A DNA stretch of 40,325 bases from Hypsibius dujardini (Eukaryota; Tardigrada; Eutardigrada; Parachela; Hypsibiidae): contig LRSR01014944.1 in assembly GCA_001579985.1 (NCBI GenBank), forward strand, positions 1 to 40,325, in the 5' to 3' direction. The stretch's first letter is position 1. The number at the start of each line of letters is the position of its first letter. The notes under the pieces were generated by a model, which did no database searches, was not told where the DNA came from, and saw only the letters and a list, made by a program, of their open reading frames with translations. A program made the position numbers and the translations under genes. Shown piece by piece: positions 24,573 through 34,496 of the stretch.

Positions 24573-25161
24573 CTGCACTGCCGCGTTAGCTTCGCGCAAC
24601 CAACACAGCATTTTCAGTATATACTGCCCGAGCAATAACACACGGAGTGGGGGGAAAATTGCCCGGGGCGGTGCTACAGGTGCGCTGCCGCTGCACTGCA
24701 CTGCCGCGTTAGCTTCTTGCACTGCAAGAATATTTCTTCGTTAACTTACTCGGGCAGTAATGGATAATCGACTTCAAATTGAATTTGGTGTGGGAAAGTG
24801 TTAAAACGCATGTTTTAAATGCGTGTTTCAAAAATCGAGATTTTCTACAATGAAAATAAAGGAAAATAGTGAGCGTTCAATCAATCAAGCACCCGCTCAC
24901 ACCACAACCTCGCTGGGAAGTCTTTTTCTTCCTTATTATTGTTTTCTGAAACCGGTATTGTGATTTCCAAGCGGAGACCCCATTGATAAATCACGATAAA
25001 TAGACAGCTATTTGCGAAAAAAAACTCCAAGTCGATCGGAAGGGAAAATCTCCATTACTGCCCGAGTTAGCCCGTAGTGCACGTAAACCCATGCGCGGAT
25101 CCATAGGTCCAAATTTACGGTGGGTCTACCTCTAATGGGCGAAGCTAACGCGGCACTACAG
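24573..25161. mobile_element. Non-autonomous inverted-repeat element B, about 589 bp
   Basis: Ends CTGCACTGCCGCGTTAGC (left) and, on the complement, CTGTAGTGCCGCGTTAGC (right), continuing TTCGC. TA flanks at 24571-24572 (shared with element A) and 25162-25163. A partial extra copy of the terminus (GCACTGCCGCGTTAGCTTC near 24698-24716) lies inside, and element C is nested in it. No transposase frame. Confidence 0.7.
24624..24757. mobile_element. Possible nested TA-flanked element C, 134 bp
   Basis: Left end CTGCCCGAGCAA and complemented right end CTGCCCGAGTAA, both next to TA (24622-24623, 24758-24759). A third CTGCCCGAGTTAG copy, also after TA, sits near 25057. The short TIR makes this tentative. 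Confidence 0.45.
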
Positions 25162-25518
25162 TACTTTGATGGTCGTTGTTTGGGTTCTGGTGGGCCGTGT
25201 GGGACGAACACACATTTGATTTGTTAGTTGTTGATTGATTTATTGGCCAGACACTGATTTTTCTTTCGCGGCGTGTACGTCGTCATAGGCGACAGAATGC
25301 TCAGGACAAATGAATTCAATCATATTAACAACGACAAAAAATTGCTGAGGATGTGCAGTAATGTGACCTAAATCAATCAAAGCTTGATTGACACGTTTTA
25401 CCCCGACCGCCCACCAGAACCCAAACAACGACCCTCAAAGTAGACAGCTGTAGAGGCAAGATGTACTGCACGTAAGTAACAATCATACACAAAATTTCAA
25501 AAACTTGCTAAAAATTTA

Positions 25519-25760
25519 CTGTACTGTATTTTCGCGTTAGACAGGGACAGCGTACGAGGTGTGGAACGTTTAATCGGCCACGCGGCGCTTGTGGCTGTGT
25601 GTACGCTGCACACAAGCCGTGCACACGTTCCACTCCAGTACGAGCTGTGGAACGTTTAATCGGCCACGCAGCGCTTGTACAGTGTGTACGGTGCACACAA
25701 GCCGTGTACACGTTCCACTCCAGTATGACTGTCCCTGTCTAACGCGAAAATGCAGTACAG
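25519..25760. mobile_element. Inverted-repeat element D, 242 bp, with internal duplication
   Basis: TIRs of about 32 nt beginning CTGTACTG(T/C)ATTTTCGCG and continuing TTAGACAGGGACAG. Left flank TA (25517-25518), right flank TT. The interior is two tandem copies of about 85 bp (25554-25637, 25638-25725) sharing GTGGAACGTTTAATCGGCCA and GCACACAAGCCGTG, themselves partly palindromic. Confidence 0.75.
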
Positions 25761-25904
25761 TTCTGCAAGACCGAAACTAACATGTAATTATTGAGAGACA
25801 CGATCAGTGAAACTAAAAAACAGTAAAAAAGCAGATGCAAATAAGAGTTGAGCAAAACTGGGGGAAACGTTGAGTACGACATACAACAACAATAAAAATA
25901 ACGC

Positions 25905-26294
25905 CTATGCTGCTTCATTGCGTGCTAAGAGATCAGCGGCAGCGGTGAACTTGTTGCGGCGCTGACTGTACCACTCCTTTAGGTGTTTCTTCCGCTGTTC
26001 AAGTTCCAGGTCGTGAACGACATCAACGAGCTTCTTGATGCTCTGCAGACGTTCCCGCTTTACGCTGGGATAGCTGTCAATCGGCACTGGGAGAAGTTCC
26101 TTCCAACTAGCTTGGTCGAACAGAAGCAGACACTGCCCATCCACGCCGTTTTCAAGGAGGGCCAGCACCAGTTCTTCCCCGTCGGAATCGTCTTTGAACG
26201 TGTGCTGGACAAACGATCCCACATCCGTCATCTACAAATGAGAAGAGAGATCTCATGAACTCCTCCTTGTGCTCTGTCTGCTTGCCTGCCTGCC

Positions 26295-26337
<43 letters not shown>

Positions 26338-27158
26338 GACCGGCCAGCCTGCCTGCTTAATTCACTTACATCCCAAGTGACAAGGGGCTTAAATCTCTTC
26401 AGATCTCTCACAATCTCCTTCAACGTTCTATTCACTTCTATTCCGGGCTGAGCAGCGGCCCTTGCAGCAGGCACTCGTTTAGACCGCGGCGCGTTCTTCA
26501 GATCCGCCGGCGACGTGTTCGCTCTATTGGGCGAAGTCGTACACGGAATTTCCGGAGACGGTCCATGCGATCCGACAGGCTCAATCTTGACCATCTTCAC
26601 GGAGCTGAGAAGCGGATGGCCAGTTTTCATGCGTTTCGTGGTTGTGGAAGACCGACTACGAGATGAAGAAGTGGGCTCGTCATCGGTCGCTTCTTCACCG
26701 TCCGTTTCCCTGCCGCGCGGACGCTTTCGAGAGCGACCACTTCGTCGTGATGATCCGGCGCCACTGGCGTCGGTCGAGGCCTGAGACTGCGTCTCAGTGG
26801 ACACCGACACTTCCCGCTGTCTCTTTCTAGGAAGTTTGGTTGGCGTCACCACCGGAGCTTCGCGATCCTTCTTCTTCGTACTTTTGATAGGCGACCTGGC
26901 CTGCTCCAGCAAACGAGATAACCGCTTGCCAGAAGATCGGTTCGATGCACAACGAGCACCACAGAACCGTCTCGATATGCGGGATGCCTTTGGGCTGTAC
27001 GTGCGGGCACAGGAATCACACTCACGATCTGAAACAGACAGGCACGCACTTGTATTATCAGTTTTAACACATTGCGAGAAAGGCTCCAAGACAGAAAGGC
27101 AGACAAGCGGACAGACAGACAGACAGACAAGCGGACAGACAGACAGACACAGACAAGC

Positions 27159-27209
<51 letters not shown>

Positions 27210-28330
27210 CAGACAGAGAGACAGACAAACGCCAATGATACCTCCAAATCGAGCAATAAGAGCGTCCATAGTATATCCGCTCGCCACCGCCCCGTTGAAT
27301 GATGTCGCTGCACTGCTAGCTTCACTTCCGTGGGATTCCTCCTCATGACTGAACGAATCTTCTTCAGATTCCGATTTGGTGTGGCTCACCTCATCAGCCC
27401 TCCGAATATTTCGTTTGGCAGAAATGGAACCCCGTGGACGACCGACTGGCCTGGATGGGATTACTGTCAGGATCGGTGGTTGAATTGAACTATTCCCACC
27501 ATCTGCGACGCTATTAGGCTTTCCTACCTAAAACAGACATGTGATGCTTAAATCGGCCAAAAAATCCGTGCTAAATGGGATGATGGGTAAATTAGTGTTA
27601 GCATGGGTCGGTTGCAACCGCCTAGTAACTTTTTCAATCAAGCAATCAACCACCCACAGTAATGGACTGGAACCGCGGGTTTAGTACATTGCGACCGCGG
27701 TTTCAACCGCAGTAAATTTTTCAGTCAACTAATCAACCACCCACAGTAGTCAACTGCAATCGCGGTTTCAACCGAATCGTGTCAACATTAGAGTAAATCA
27801 ATTTCCTGATACAATATGATTTCGCACTCGGTTGATTGCTTGATTATAACAGACATAGCTTATTCCTATCAATCAAATCGCCCAATCAATCGCCCAATCA
27901 ACGTGCGAAATCTTTCGCATTCACACACCTTGAAATCCCGTAAAATCAAACTTCGCCAATACACTTTTCGACCTTCCCGCATTATTTTGCATCACAAAAG
28001 TCAAGGCTCGAAGGGAAATATCGTGCAGAATACCTTTTTCTGAGTTTCCAGCGGCGTCTTCGAAGCTTTCAAGCTTTTCGCCGCGAAATGCCGCGGTCGC
28101 GGTGACGTTCCCGCATCACCCGCGACCGATGTCGTTTTGTCGGGGAATTTGGATGTCCCTGCCGCGGCTGGCGTCCCTGCCGCGGCTGGCGAAGCCTTTT
28201 TCTTGGCTGGTTTGACGACAAAATCGACATCATCTTCGTCGTTGGAGGCGTCCAACGGATCTCCCGGAGGACTTTTCCCGGAGCTTTCTGTGACTACGTG
28301 ACCGCGAATGATGTGCCGAGGCGGTGCCAT
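25905..28330 (-). CDS. FCS zinc-finger and SAM-domain protein, Polycomb/polyhomeotic-like (four exons, 522 aa)
   Basis: Minus-strand exons: 28330-28034, 27527-27242, 27028-26370, 26231-25905; phases 0/1/0 join cleanly. Order of parts: a Pro/Ala/acidic N-terminus with a duplicated AAAGT block; an AT-hook-like PVGRPRGS (about residue 125); an FCS-type finger with Cys198, Cys201, Cys217 and Cys221 (CDSCARTYSPK...RRFCGARC); a basic Ser/Arg-rich linker with VKIEP, a good SUMO consensus; and a C-terminal SAM domain (about residues 410-490: VTWDMTDVGSFVQHTF, DGQCLLLFDQASW). FCS finger plus C-terminal SAM is the layout of polyhomeotic, L3MBTL and SFMBT proteins of Polycomb-type complexes, but no MBT repeats are present and I cannot assign one ortholog. 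Chromatin function is inferred from domain order. Confidence 0.75.
26273..26336. repeat. (CTGT)n microsatellite in the last intron of the FCS/SAM gene
   Basis: Pure CTGT run in the intron of only 138 bp between exons 3 and 4, next to the donor at 26369. Confidence 0.85.
27092..27226. repeat. (GACA)n microsatellite in intron 2 of the FCS/SAM gene
   Basis: GACA/GCGGACA/AGCA array. A long minus-strand frame runs through it only because the period-4 repeat lacks stops; splicing removes it. Confidence 0.85.
27605..27775. repeat. Two-unit tandem repeat in intron 1 of the FCS/SAM gene
   Basis: Units share TTTTTCA(A/G)TCAA, AATCAACCACCCACAGTA and CGCGGTTTCAACCG blocks. The CCCACAGTA block also recurs in the 15700-15845 repeat. 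Confidence 0.6.
28152..28190 (-). repeat. 18 bp tandem duplication in exon 1 of the FCS/SAM gene
   Basis: GTCCCTGCCGCGGCTGGC occurs twice in a row, adding six residues in frame (AAAGTP then AAAGTS). Confidence 0.8.
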
Positions 28331-28374
28331 AGTTCGGGATCACGATTTCGGATGAAAACGTTAAGGAAAGGACG

Positions 28375-28382
28375 TATTTATA
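28375..28382 (-). promoter_or_regulatory. TATA-box-like TATAAATA upstream of the FCS/SAM gene
   Basis: TATAAATA on the minus strand, 44 bp before the ATG at 28330. With the usual 30 bp spacing this would put transcription start about 15 bp before the start codon. Motif only. Confidence 0.4.
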
Positions 28383-28718
28383 ATAGGAAAATGCTTATTA
28401 CAGGAATGAAACTCGATACAAACAACCCAAACAATGTGTGAATTCTAGTAGAAATAGGTAGCCTTTTTCGAAAGCTGCATGGAAAAGCTGTGTGATTTCA
28501 ATTGTACGCCTCTCAATTGCGAATCTGTTCGTTCCGTGATTTACACTTAACCAGTATTCGTCATTGGTAACGTACGGTAACATAAGTGCAACTAGAACAC
28601 AGTGAAAGTCCTGACTTTTCGAACGACGTCACAAGGTCATTTCTACTTTACTGTCTCAAACTCCAAACTAGCAACGGCCGGCTCCGAGCAAACGGTTCGA
28701 TAGAAACAAACTCACGTA

Positions 28719-28874
28719 CTGTACTGTCGCGATTCTAACGGCTGTTTTTTTGGCCCGACCAGTAAATTACGACCCCCGGGCCCGAGCCGGGCGGAATCCG
28801 TGATGTCACACAAAGTCTTGCACGGGGGGGGGGGAGGCGGGACTAAGCTGGCCGTTAGAACCGCGACAGTACAG
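28719..28874. mobile_element. TA-flanked inverted-repeat element E, 156 bp
   Basis: TIRs CTGTACTGTCGCG(A/G)TTCTAACGGC on both ends, with TA on each side (28717-28718, 28875-28876). The interior is GC-rich with a run of nine G. Same terminal octamer (CTGTACTG) as elements D and F. The surrounding 28383-29212 spacer shows no recognisable gene. Confidence 0.75.
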
Positions 28875-29212
28875 TAACCTTTCAAATCTCAGGACTGCAG
28901 TGCTGTTTAAATACATTTGAAAAATATTCTACTGAAATGGCTTAAAAAAAATATTTTGATTTTAGGATATTTTACCGTATTTAAAGTTTTATTTTAGTTG
29001 CTGAAAATATGGCTCCTATTTCAAATAAAAAGTGTTTTACATAAATTAACTTTAACGGCGAATTTATTGGAGACAGTTGGCATTACATAGATGGAGAGAA
29101 GAAGCGATGAGGAACGGGAGCTCCGAAGGGAAAAAGAGGAAAGGAAGCGATGGGGACACAAAAATACTGTAGAATGAAGAACTAAATGGACTGACTATGA
29201 AAACACACAGTA

Positions 29213-30507
29213 CAAAGGCCGATCCATTTGTTTGTGGCCGGCTCCGTTTTAAATTTTGTGTGCGCGCGCTTCACATTGCGCAATTCATCTCAATGAATAA
29301 ACAGCTGATCAGACTATGTTTCCGTGCTTCAAAAATTTAGTGATTGCAGTGCGTGTTAAAAATGCCTCGTAAACTATCTTTGGAAATGCGTCACTCCATT
29401 TTGACCTTGCACACCCTTAAATATTCGGCCACCGAAATTGTGAACGCATTATCCCCACGGAATATCGCTGTTTCCAAATCAGCAGTCAACAAAGTCATCA
29501 GAAAACATACAGCAAAAGAAGCCGGCCGACCCAAACCCCCATCAAAAGCGATGAACTCTGGCAAGGCAAAAGTGAGGACTGCAGTCGTCCTCAAAAAAGT
29601 CAAGAAGGCCACGACTGGACCCAACCCGCTGACTTATTTTCAGATCGCTCTTGAGCTGGAAGTATCGCAGATCACCATTTAGCGCGTCATTCAGCGAGGA
29701 TTTGAAGGGGAAGGTGCAAAAAAAGTACAGGGTGCACGGGCTGTCGAATGCGATGATTCAACAACGCCTCGCACGTGGTCCACGCTTCCTGAATTGGATT
29801 AGCGGTCGAAAATGGGAAAATATCTTGACAATTGATGAGGCTTGGGTGTACCTCATGAACTGCAAAGGACGACGGAGGATTTACTACGAATCCGGGGAGA
29901 ACGCAGCGAGGAAAGTTGGACAAAGTTCTGGAAGGAATCTCACCCTAAAGGCGTGATGTTCGTTGCGGGAGTCTGCAATCGCGGGAAGACCAAGATTCGC
30001 TTCATCGAACCAGGTGCGAAATAAATTCCAAATACTATATCGAGAAAGTCCTCACGCCGATATTTCGGAATGACGTGCCTCGTTTGTTCCCTGTGAAGCT
30101 TTTGAAGAAAGCTGTCTTCCACCATGACTCCGCTCCCTCCCACGCGTCGAAACGCATCCAAGATTGGCTCGTTCGGCTCCAATTCGGTTCATTCCGAAAG
30201 AGGATTGGATGGGCAACAGCCCTGATTTGGCTCCGAAGGAATTTTGTGTGGACTGAATTTTTAAATGGGAATTGTTTAAAAAGGCTCCGACTACTGTCGT
30301 GGGTTTGAAACGTGTTATGACTTTAGTGTGGTCCACGCTTGACCAGCGTAAAATTTAAAGAGCTCTCAAATCTCGGCCCGGTCGTGTCGAAATGATGATC
30401 GAGAAGGGTGGTCATCATATTGTACACATTTTGAGTGGACAAAAAAAATGTTAGTATTTATTTTGGAATTAATAAAAATCGGCCACAAACAAATGGATCG
30501 GCCTCTG
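29213..30507 (+). mobile_element. Decayed mariner-family transposon, 1,295 bp
   Basis: TIRs of about 28 nt begin CA(A/G)AGGCCGATCC and continue ATTTGTTTGTGGCCG at both ends. TA target duplications lie at 29211-29212 and 30508-30509. Length is typical for mariner. It encloses a broken transposase frame (29363 onwards). The near-perfect TIRs against a disrupted gene suggest a relatively recent but inactive copy. Confidence 0.88.
29363..30390 (+). pseudogene. Mariner/Tc1-type transposase pseudogene
   Basis: Starts MPRKLSLEMRHSILTLHTLK, the first helix-turn-helix of a paired-type DNA-binding region, then SKSAVNKVIRKHTAKEAGRP (second helix-turn-helix). The frame ends at a stop near 29680 and resumes in other frames. 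Catalytic-core pieces are recognisable: TIDEAWVYL (first Asp) near 29830, FHHDSAPSHASKRIQDWL (second Asp) near 30118 and NSPDLAPKEF (third Asp) near 30212-30242, the last in a shifted frame. Spacing between the second and third Asp is about 34 residues, consistent with mariner. Several stops and frameshifts make it non-functional. Confidence 0.85.
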
Positions 30508-30509
30508 TA

Positions 30510-30712
30510 CTGTACTGCCACGATGTTAAGGGTGGATATAGCCCCGCCCACCCTTTATAGACTGTACATGACGTCACGGATTCACTTCCGTTCATCAGCG
30601 GCCGAATTCGGCCTGCCAAAAGCGCAGTGAAACCAATGAACACAAGTTGGACCGGAGCTCGGTAATTTACTTGTAGGGCAAAAAATCCACCCTTAAAATC
30701 GTGGCAGTACAG
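30510..30712. mobile_element. TA-flanked inverted-repeat element F, 203 bp
   Basis: TIRs of 28 nt beginning CTGTACTGCCACGAT and ending AAGGGTGGAT, 27 of 28 matching. TA at 30508-30509 and 30713-30714. The left TA is the same dinucleotide as the right target duplication of the mariner. The interior includes one TGACGTCA. A 14-16 bp copy of its right end (CAGTACAGTACGAGTA) recurs near 30831. Confidence 0.75.
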
Positions 30713-30954
30713 TACGAGTATATCAAGTAGAGAATCGGTCGCGGCACAGGCTCGCGCGTATAACAATCGTCCAGTCGAACACTTTCGATTCGGCTGTACT
30801 TCCGACAAGACACAAACATACAAGTAAACATACAGTACAGTACGAGTAGATTTTCATCGTCTTCAAAACCATTGTGAGGAGCCGAAGGACTGGCCACTTC
30901 ACCCCAATTCCAGCCGACTGCAAGCGAGGAAAAGGCAGCAACCTCTTTTGTGTA

Positions 30955-31172
30955 CACCTTTGGTCAGAAAAATCGGGACGCTCGATTTGTCAAAATGCAA
31001 CTTGTTACCACAAGGCTGTGGGCTATACAACAAAAGTGCTTTGATTTGAGGCGGAAATAGTTGGCCACAAGATTACACTGCACATTTGGGCAACAGAGTG
31101 GTCTTGTGGCCAACTATTTCCGCATCAAATCGAAGCAGCCTGCAGCCTTGTGGTGACAAACTGCCTCTTGAT
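30955..31172. mobile_element. Palindromic MITE family G, copy 1 (right end degraded)
   Basis: Shares long blocks with 37463-37725: CACCTTTGG, GAAAAATCG, TTGTTACCACAAGGCTGT, AGTGCTTTGATTTGAGGCGG, AAATAGTTGGCCACAAGA, and the complementary right arm CTTGTGGCCAACTATTTCCG. Left flank TA. The outermost right TIR is not visible. Confidence 0.75.
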
Positions 31173-31214
31173 CTCTCGTTCGTTGTCTGGCCTGTGGAGT
31201 TGTGAATCTCTTGC

Positions 31215-31383
31215 CATGTTTAAGCAGATCGTTTGTGAGGAAATTTGATTGATTGATGAAATGGCATTGCATGGTAGGCAATAGCTCGATTGATTGATTG
31301 ATCCTTGTTTTCATGCCGATGAAGAAATCCATCAATCAAGCGCACGACTACATGTTTAAGCAGATCGTTTGTGAGGAAATTTT
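31215..31383. repeat. Direct repeat of about 32 bp flanking a GATT unit
   Basis: CATGTTTAAGCAGATCGTTT followed by GTGAGGAAATTT occurs at about 31216 and 31351. Between them is one unit of the GCATGGTAGGCAATAGCTCG repeat that is amplified at 31874-32012. Overlaps the 3' flank of the FAD synthase gene. Confidence 0.7.
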
Positions 31384-31426
31384 GCCTGCAACCAGACTCG
31401 ACTATCCCTCAAAACAATTTATAAAA

Positions 31427-31432
31427 TTTATT
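31427..31432 (-). terminator. Poly(A) signal overlapping the FAD synthase stop codon
   Basis: Minus strand reads GAATAAATT: the TAA stop (31430-31428) lies inside an AATAAA hexamer (31432-31427). A second signal was not obvious nearby. Confidence 0.45.
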
Positions 31433-32754
31433 CTCGACTGCATCGTTCATCATCGGAATCATCCAACAAATATGCCGGTTTATACACCACGCCGCCGTCC
31501 GGTGCGGTGCGCTTCAATTTTGGGTTGCGAAAAGTGTTGCCCTCCCATCCGATGGACGTGTAGCCCTCATCGTAAATGCCGCAGTAAGACACGCCGAATT
31601 CGCGTAAATAAAGCCACACATCATGGTAGGAGAAATGGAGAATGGGCAGGATGCGGACGAACGCCGGCCAGGACGGATCTGTCGGACTGAACGAGGAAAG
31701 GTGCTTCGAGCTGGGATCCTTACAGCGAGTACCCATAAAAATGCCCTCTATTTGGGGATGCTCCCGTTTGAAACGCTCCAGTGACTCCTTTAAATCGCCG
31801 TTGTAGGTGAGGAGTTCTTGGGAGAACTCCTCGTTCACCTTCTTCTGAAAAGATAAAAAGACTACCAGATTGCTCGATTGATTGATTGATGAAACTGCGT
31901 TGCATGGTAGGCAATAGCTCGATCGATTGATTGATGAAATTGCGTTGCATGGTAGGCAATAGCTCGATCGATTGATTGATGAAATTGCGTTGCATGGTAG
32001 GCAATAGCTCGATTGATTGCTTGATTGATAATCGTTTTCATGCTGATTGATCCATCAATCAAGCGCACGAATACATTAATAACAAATCAGGAGATGACTT
32101 TCCCATGCCCCGGTCTCACAACAAGCAAGCCAAAGAGCCCGGTACTCTCGCGACAGATTAATTTCAGGTGTTTGAATCAGAATAACATAATAACTCTGAA
32201 AAACTGGCAATGTAAAGTTTTTCATCATCTAATTCTAATGTTACCTTGATGAAATCTTCCAGTGCGGAAAATTGCGGACGGCTCCGAAAATAAACAATCG
32301 AAATCTTTGCGGATCCGTTTTCCGCGCTAGAATACGCTTTCGCATTCCTTAGAGCCTTCAAAGCCAAATCCAACAACACGGTACAGTCCTTGCCGCCGTT
32401 GAAGGCGATGGCCAGCTGAAACGGCTTCCATCTCCGTAGAGCCTCCTCCACTATTTCCACCGCTTTCCGCAAACGCTCCTTGTGAAATCCGACCACGTAA
32501 GGGTGCGCCTTTCGAGTATCCTCATCCGCGAGGAAGATATCCGGATCCAGAAGAAGTTTCGGGGATTTTAATTCAGCGACGTCCTTGACATCTTCCGCGG
32601 TGGCCATTCCTCTGCTCCGAAATCCGTTGTGGCAAAAGCGTTCCCTCCCGTGGCATATGAAAACACGTAGGCAAGGCGTGAAAGTGCTGGAGAAAATCGA
32701 TGCGACAAGGGCTTCGTGAAAAGTAGAAGAGTTTCGCGTGGCGACCCCAAACAT
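31428..32754 (-). CDS. FLAD1: FAD synthase (FLAD1-type PAPS-reductase-like domain), two exons
   Basis: Adenylates FMN with ATP to give FAD. Minus-strand exons: 32754-32245 (donor GTAACA) and 31844-31428 (acceptor TTTTCAG), joined in phase 0. Motifs: the ATP-binding loop LAIAFNGGKDCTVLLDLAL; IVYFRSRPQFSALEDFIK at the junction; EGIFMGTRCKDP; FSPTDPSWPAFVRILPIL; FSYHDVWLYLREFGVSYC; DEGYTSIGWEGNT; and the tail YKPAYLLDDSDDERCSRE, very like vertebrate FLAD1. Start choice: ATG 32754 gives 308 residues and an Arg/Ser/Thr-rich, possibly mitochondrial N-terminus; ATG 32607 (MATAEDVKD) gives 259 residues and a good context; an open frame extends to 32859. The molybdopterin-binding-like N-terminal domain of human FLAD1 isoforms is not seen. 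Confidence 0.93.
31874..32012. repeat. 45 bp minisatellite, three units, in the FAD synthase intron
   Basis: Units of CGATCGATTGATTGATGAAA followed by TTGCGTTGCATGGTAGGCAA and TAGCT, nearly identical to one another. A fourth related unit lies outside the gene near 31246-31290. Confidence 0.9.
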
Positions 32755-33067
32755 TTTTGTATATGCTTTTATGTAACGTAGAAATAGCCCAGTCGATTGT
32801 GCATCCGCTGAAGTGCGCATGCGCATTTTGGTATTATGCGCACTATGCAGCACGCGCACTGCAACGCGCCTCGGTTAGAGAATCCTGACTTTAATTCATG
32901 ACCTTGGGCACGTACAGGCAGCGATGTTTCCTCCCAGCCCGCCCATTAGGATGGCAATTTGAATTCTTTGGTATTGCAAAGTTTTTGAACATTTAAATAC
33001 ATTTCCTGAATTATGCCTGTGCCGCACGCAGAGGCTTTTTATTACAGCCATGTATAGTTAGACAAAC

Positions 33068-33352
33068 TGTCTGTGTCTGTGTCTGTGTCCGTGTCTGTCT
33101 GTGTCCGTGTCTGTGTCCGTGTCTGTGTCCGTGTCTGTGTCCGTATCTGTCTCTGCCTGTGTTTGTGTCTGTGTCTGTAACGGTGTCTGTGTCCGTGTCT
33201 GCCTGTGTCTGTGTCTGTGTCTGTGTCTGTGTCTGTGTCTGTGTCTGTGTCTGTGTCTGTGTTTGTGTTTGTGTCTGTGTGTCTGTATCTATGTCCGTAT
33301 CTGCATGCGTTTGTGTCTGTGTCCGTGTCTGTGTCCGTGTCTGCGGCCGTGT
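33068..33352. repeat. (GTGTCT)n/(GTGTCC)n hexanucleotide array
   Basis: Hexamer array, purest at 33203-33260. It encodes Ser-Val or Cys-Leu repeats in all sense frames and is not a gene. The complementary hexamer (CAGACA)n occurs twice in the receptor gene downstream. Confidence 0.9.
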
Positions 33353-33978
33353 TTTATGTCTGGCTGACGTTTACTTCACCAGTTAATAATTTTAATAAAT
33401 GGGCAATAATCATAATGCTCACGCAAGAAGCGCAAGAGCACTTTGACTAGATAGGACCTATGTCATCCGGTCCCTCAAAAATGGCGTCTCGGTTCCGCTA
33501 ATATTATGAATTAATTGTCTGACTGAAGCCTGACTGACAGCGACAGGCTCTATTATTACGCTCTCCTGGTTCGGTTGTGAGAAAAGGCAATTAGAAATTG
33601 AAGACTTATTATTTCCTTATTCCGCTCCGCTCGTTTTACTTACGAAATTGCCGGAAAAGATGGAAGGAAAGAGGGGCAGGCACTGTGAGGAATAAAGACG
33701 GCTCACGCTACTAAAAACTCAAAAGGACAAATCGGGATCCATCACCGCTCCCGCCTGCTTTCTTTACACAGCAGTTTAAATGTCAAATGTGTTCCGGAAG
33801 ACTGGACGACAGACCGACGCAGGTCGCAGTCACACCGTCTTACCTTTTTACCTCGATAAGATCCCCATAAGGTCATCGCAATCCTCAATTATCGCCGCCT
33901 CATCCGATTTTGTTCTTATTTGATTTGCACAGCAGGAATCGCAAGAGGAAAGACCGAAGAACATGTATCTCAAACTAA

Positions 33979-33979
<1 letters not shown>

Positions 33980-34022
<43 letters not shown>
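33980..34022. repeat. (GACA)n microsatellite
   Basis: Pure GACA run of about 10 units. Confidence 0.9.
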
Positions 34023-34025
<3 letters not shown>

Positions 34026-34496
34026 CCATGGGTTTAGATGTATATGTACAAATCTTCCCTGAGACTGCATCAATTTTGTTCATTTATTTGGAGTACTAAA
34101 TTAATAGATGCCTATGACTAATTTTAAGTAAATTACATTTCCTTCTCCACTAAGTATCCTGTGCGAGCCACTTATGGTGACACTCGTGGGCTCATATGAT
34201 AAGTCTATTCAGCTGGACGTCCTGCGGTGGACCCGGGGGTGCGTATGTACAAGCGTATGTACCGACACTAACCGTATTGATTGGTCCCCGTCACGAACCG
34301 TGCCATCCGGTATTCGCACCGCGAACATTGCTTGCCATCGACATTTGTGTCCCCTTTCAAACCCTCGTGGTTCTCCTCTTTATTTGTCTAACTAAAACGT
34401 GAGGAATGAACTTTTGCTGCCTTTCATTCGGGCATCACAACTCGACCTAACAGCGCGGCTTTTCTGCCCGTCCTTTTTATTACTTTTCTGCTAAAA

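Larger units (their letters stand above)
32860..34496. other. Spacer between the FAD synthase and TRH-receptor-like genes
   Basis: No gene recognised. It holds the hexanucleotide array at 33068-33352 and a GACA run at 33980-34022. Open frames here are short or repeat-derived. Both neighbouring genes have their 5' ends on this side, so it contains two divergent promoters, but I see no clear core element. Confidence 0.55.

Noticed and set aside
28398-28583. Minus frame of 61 codons upstream of the FCS/SAM gene
   Set aside because: It lies upstream of a TATA-like box and a good start codon, with no recognised motif.
31298-31690. Plus frame of 130 codons across the FAD synthase last exon
   Set aside because: Shadow of the minus-strand exon, which carries the FAD synthase motifs.
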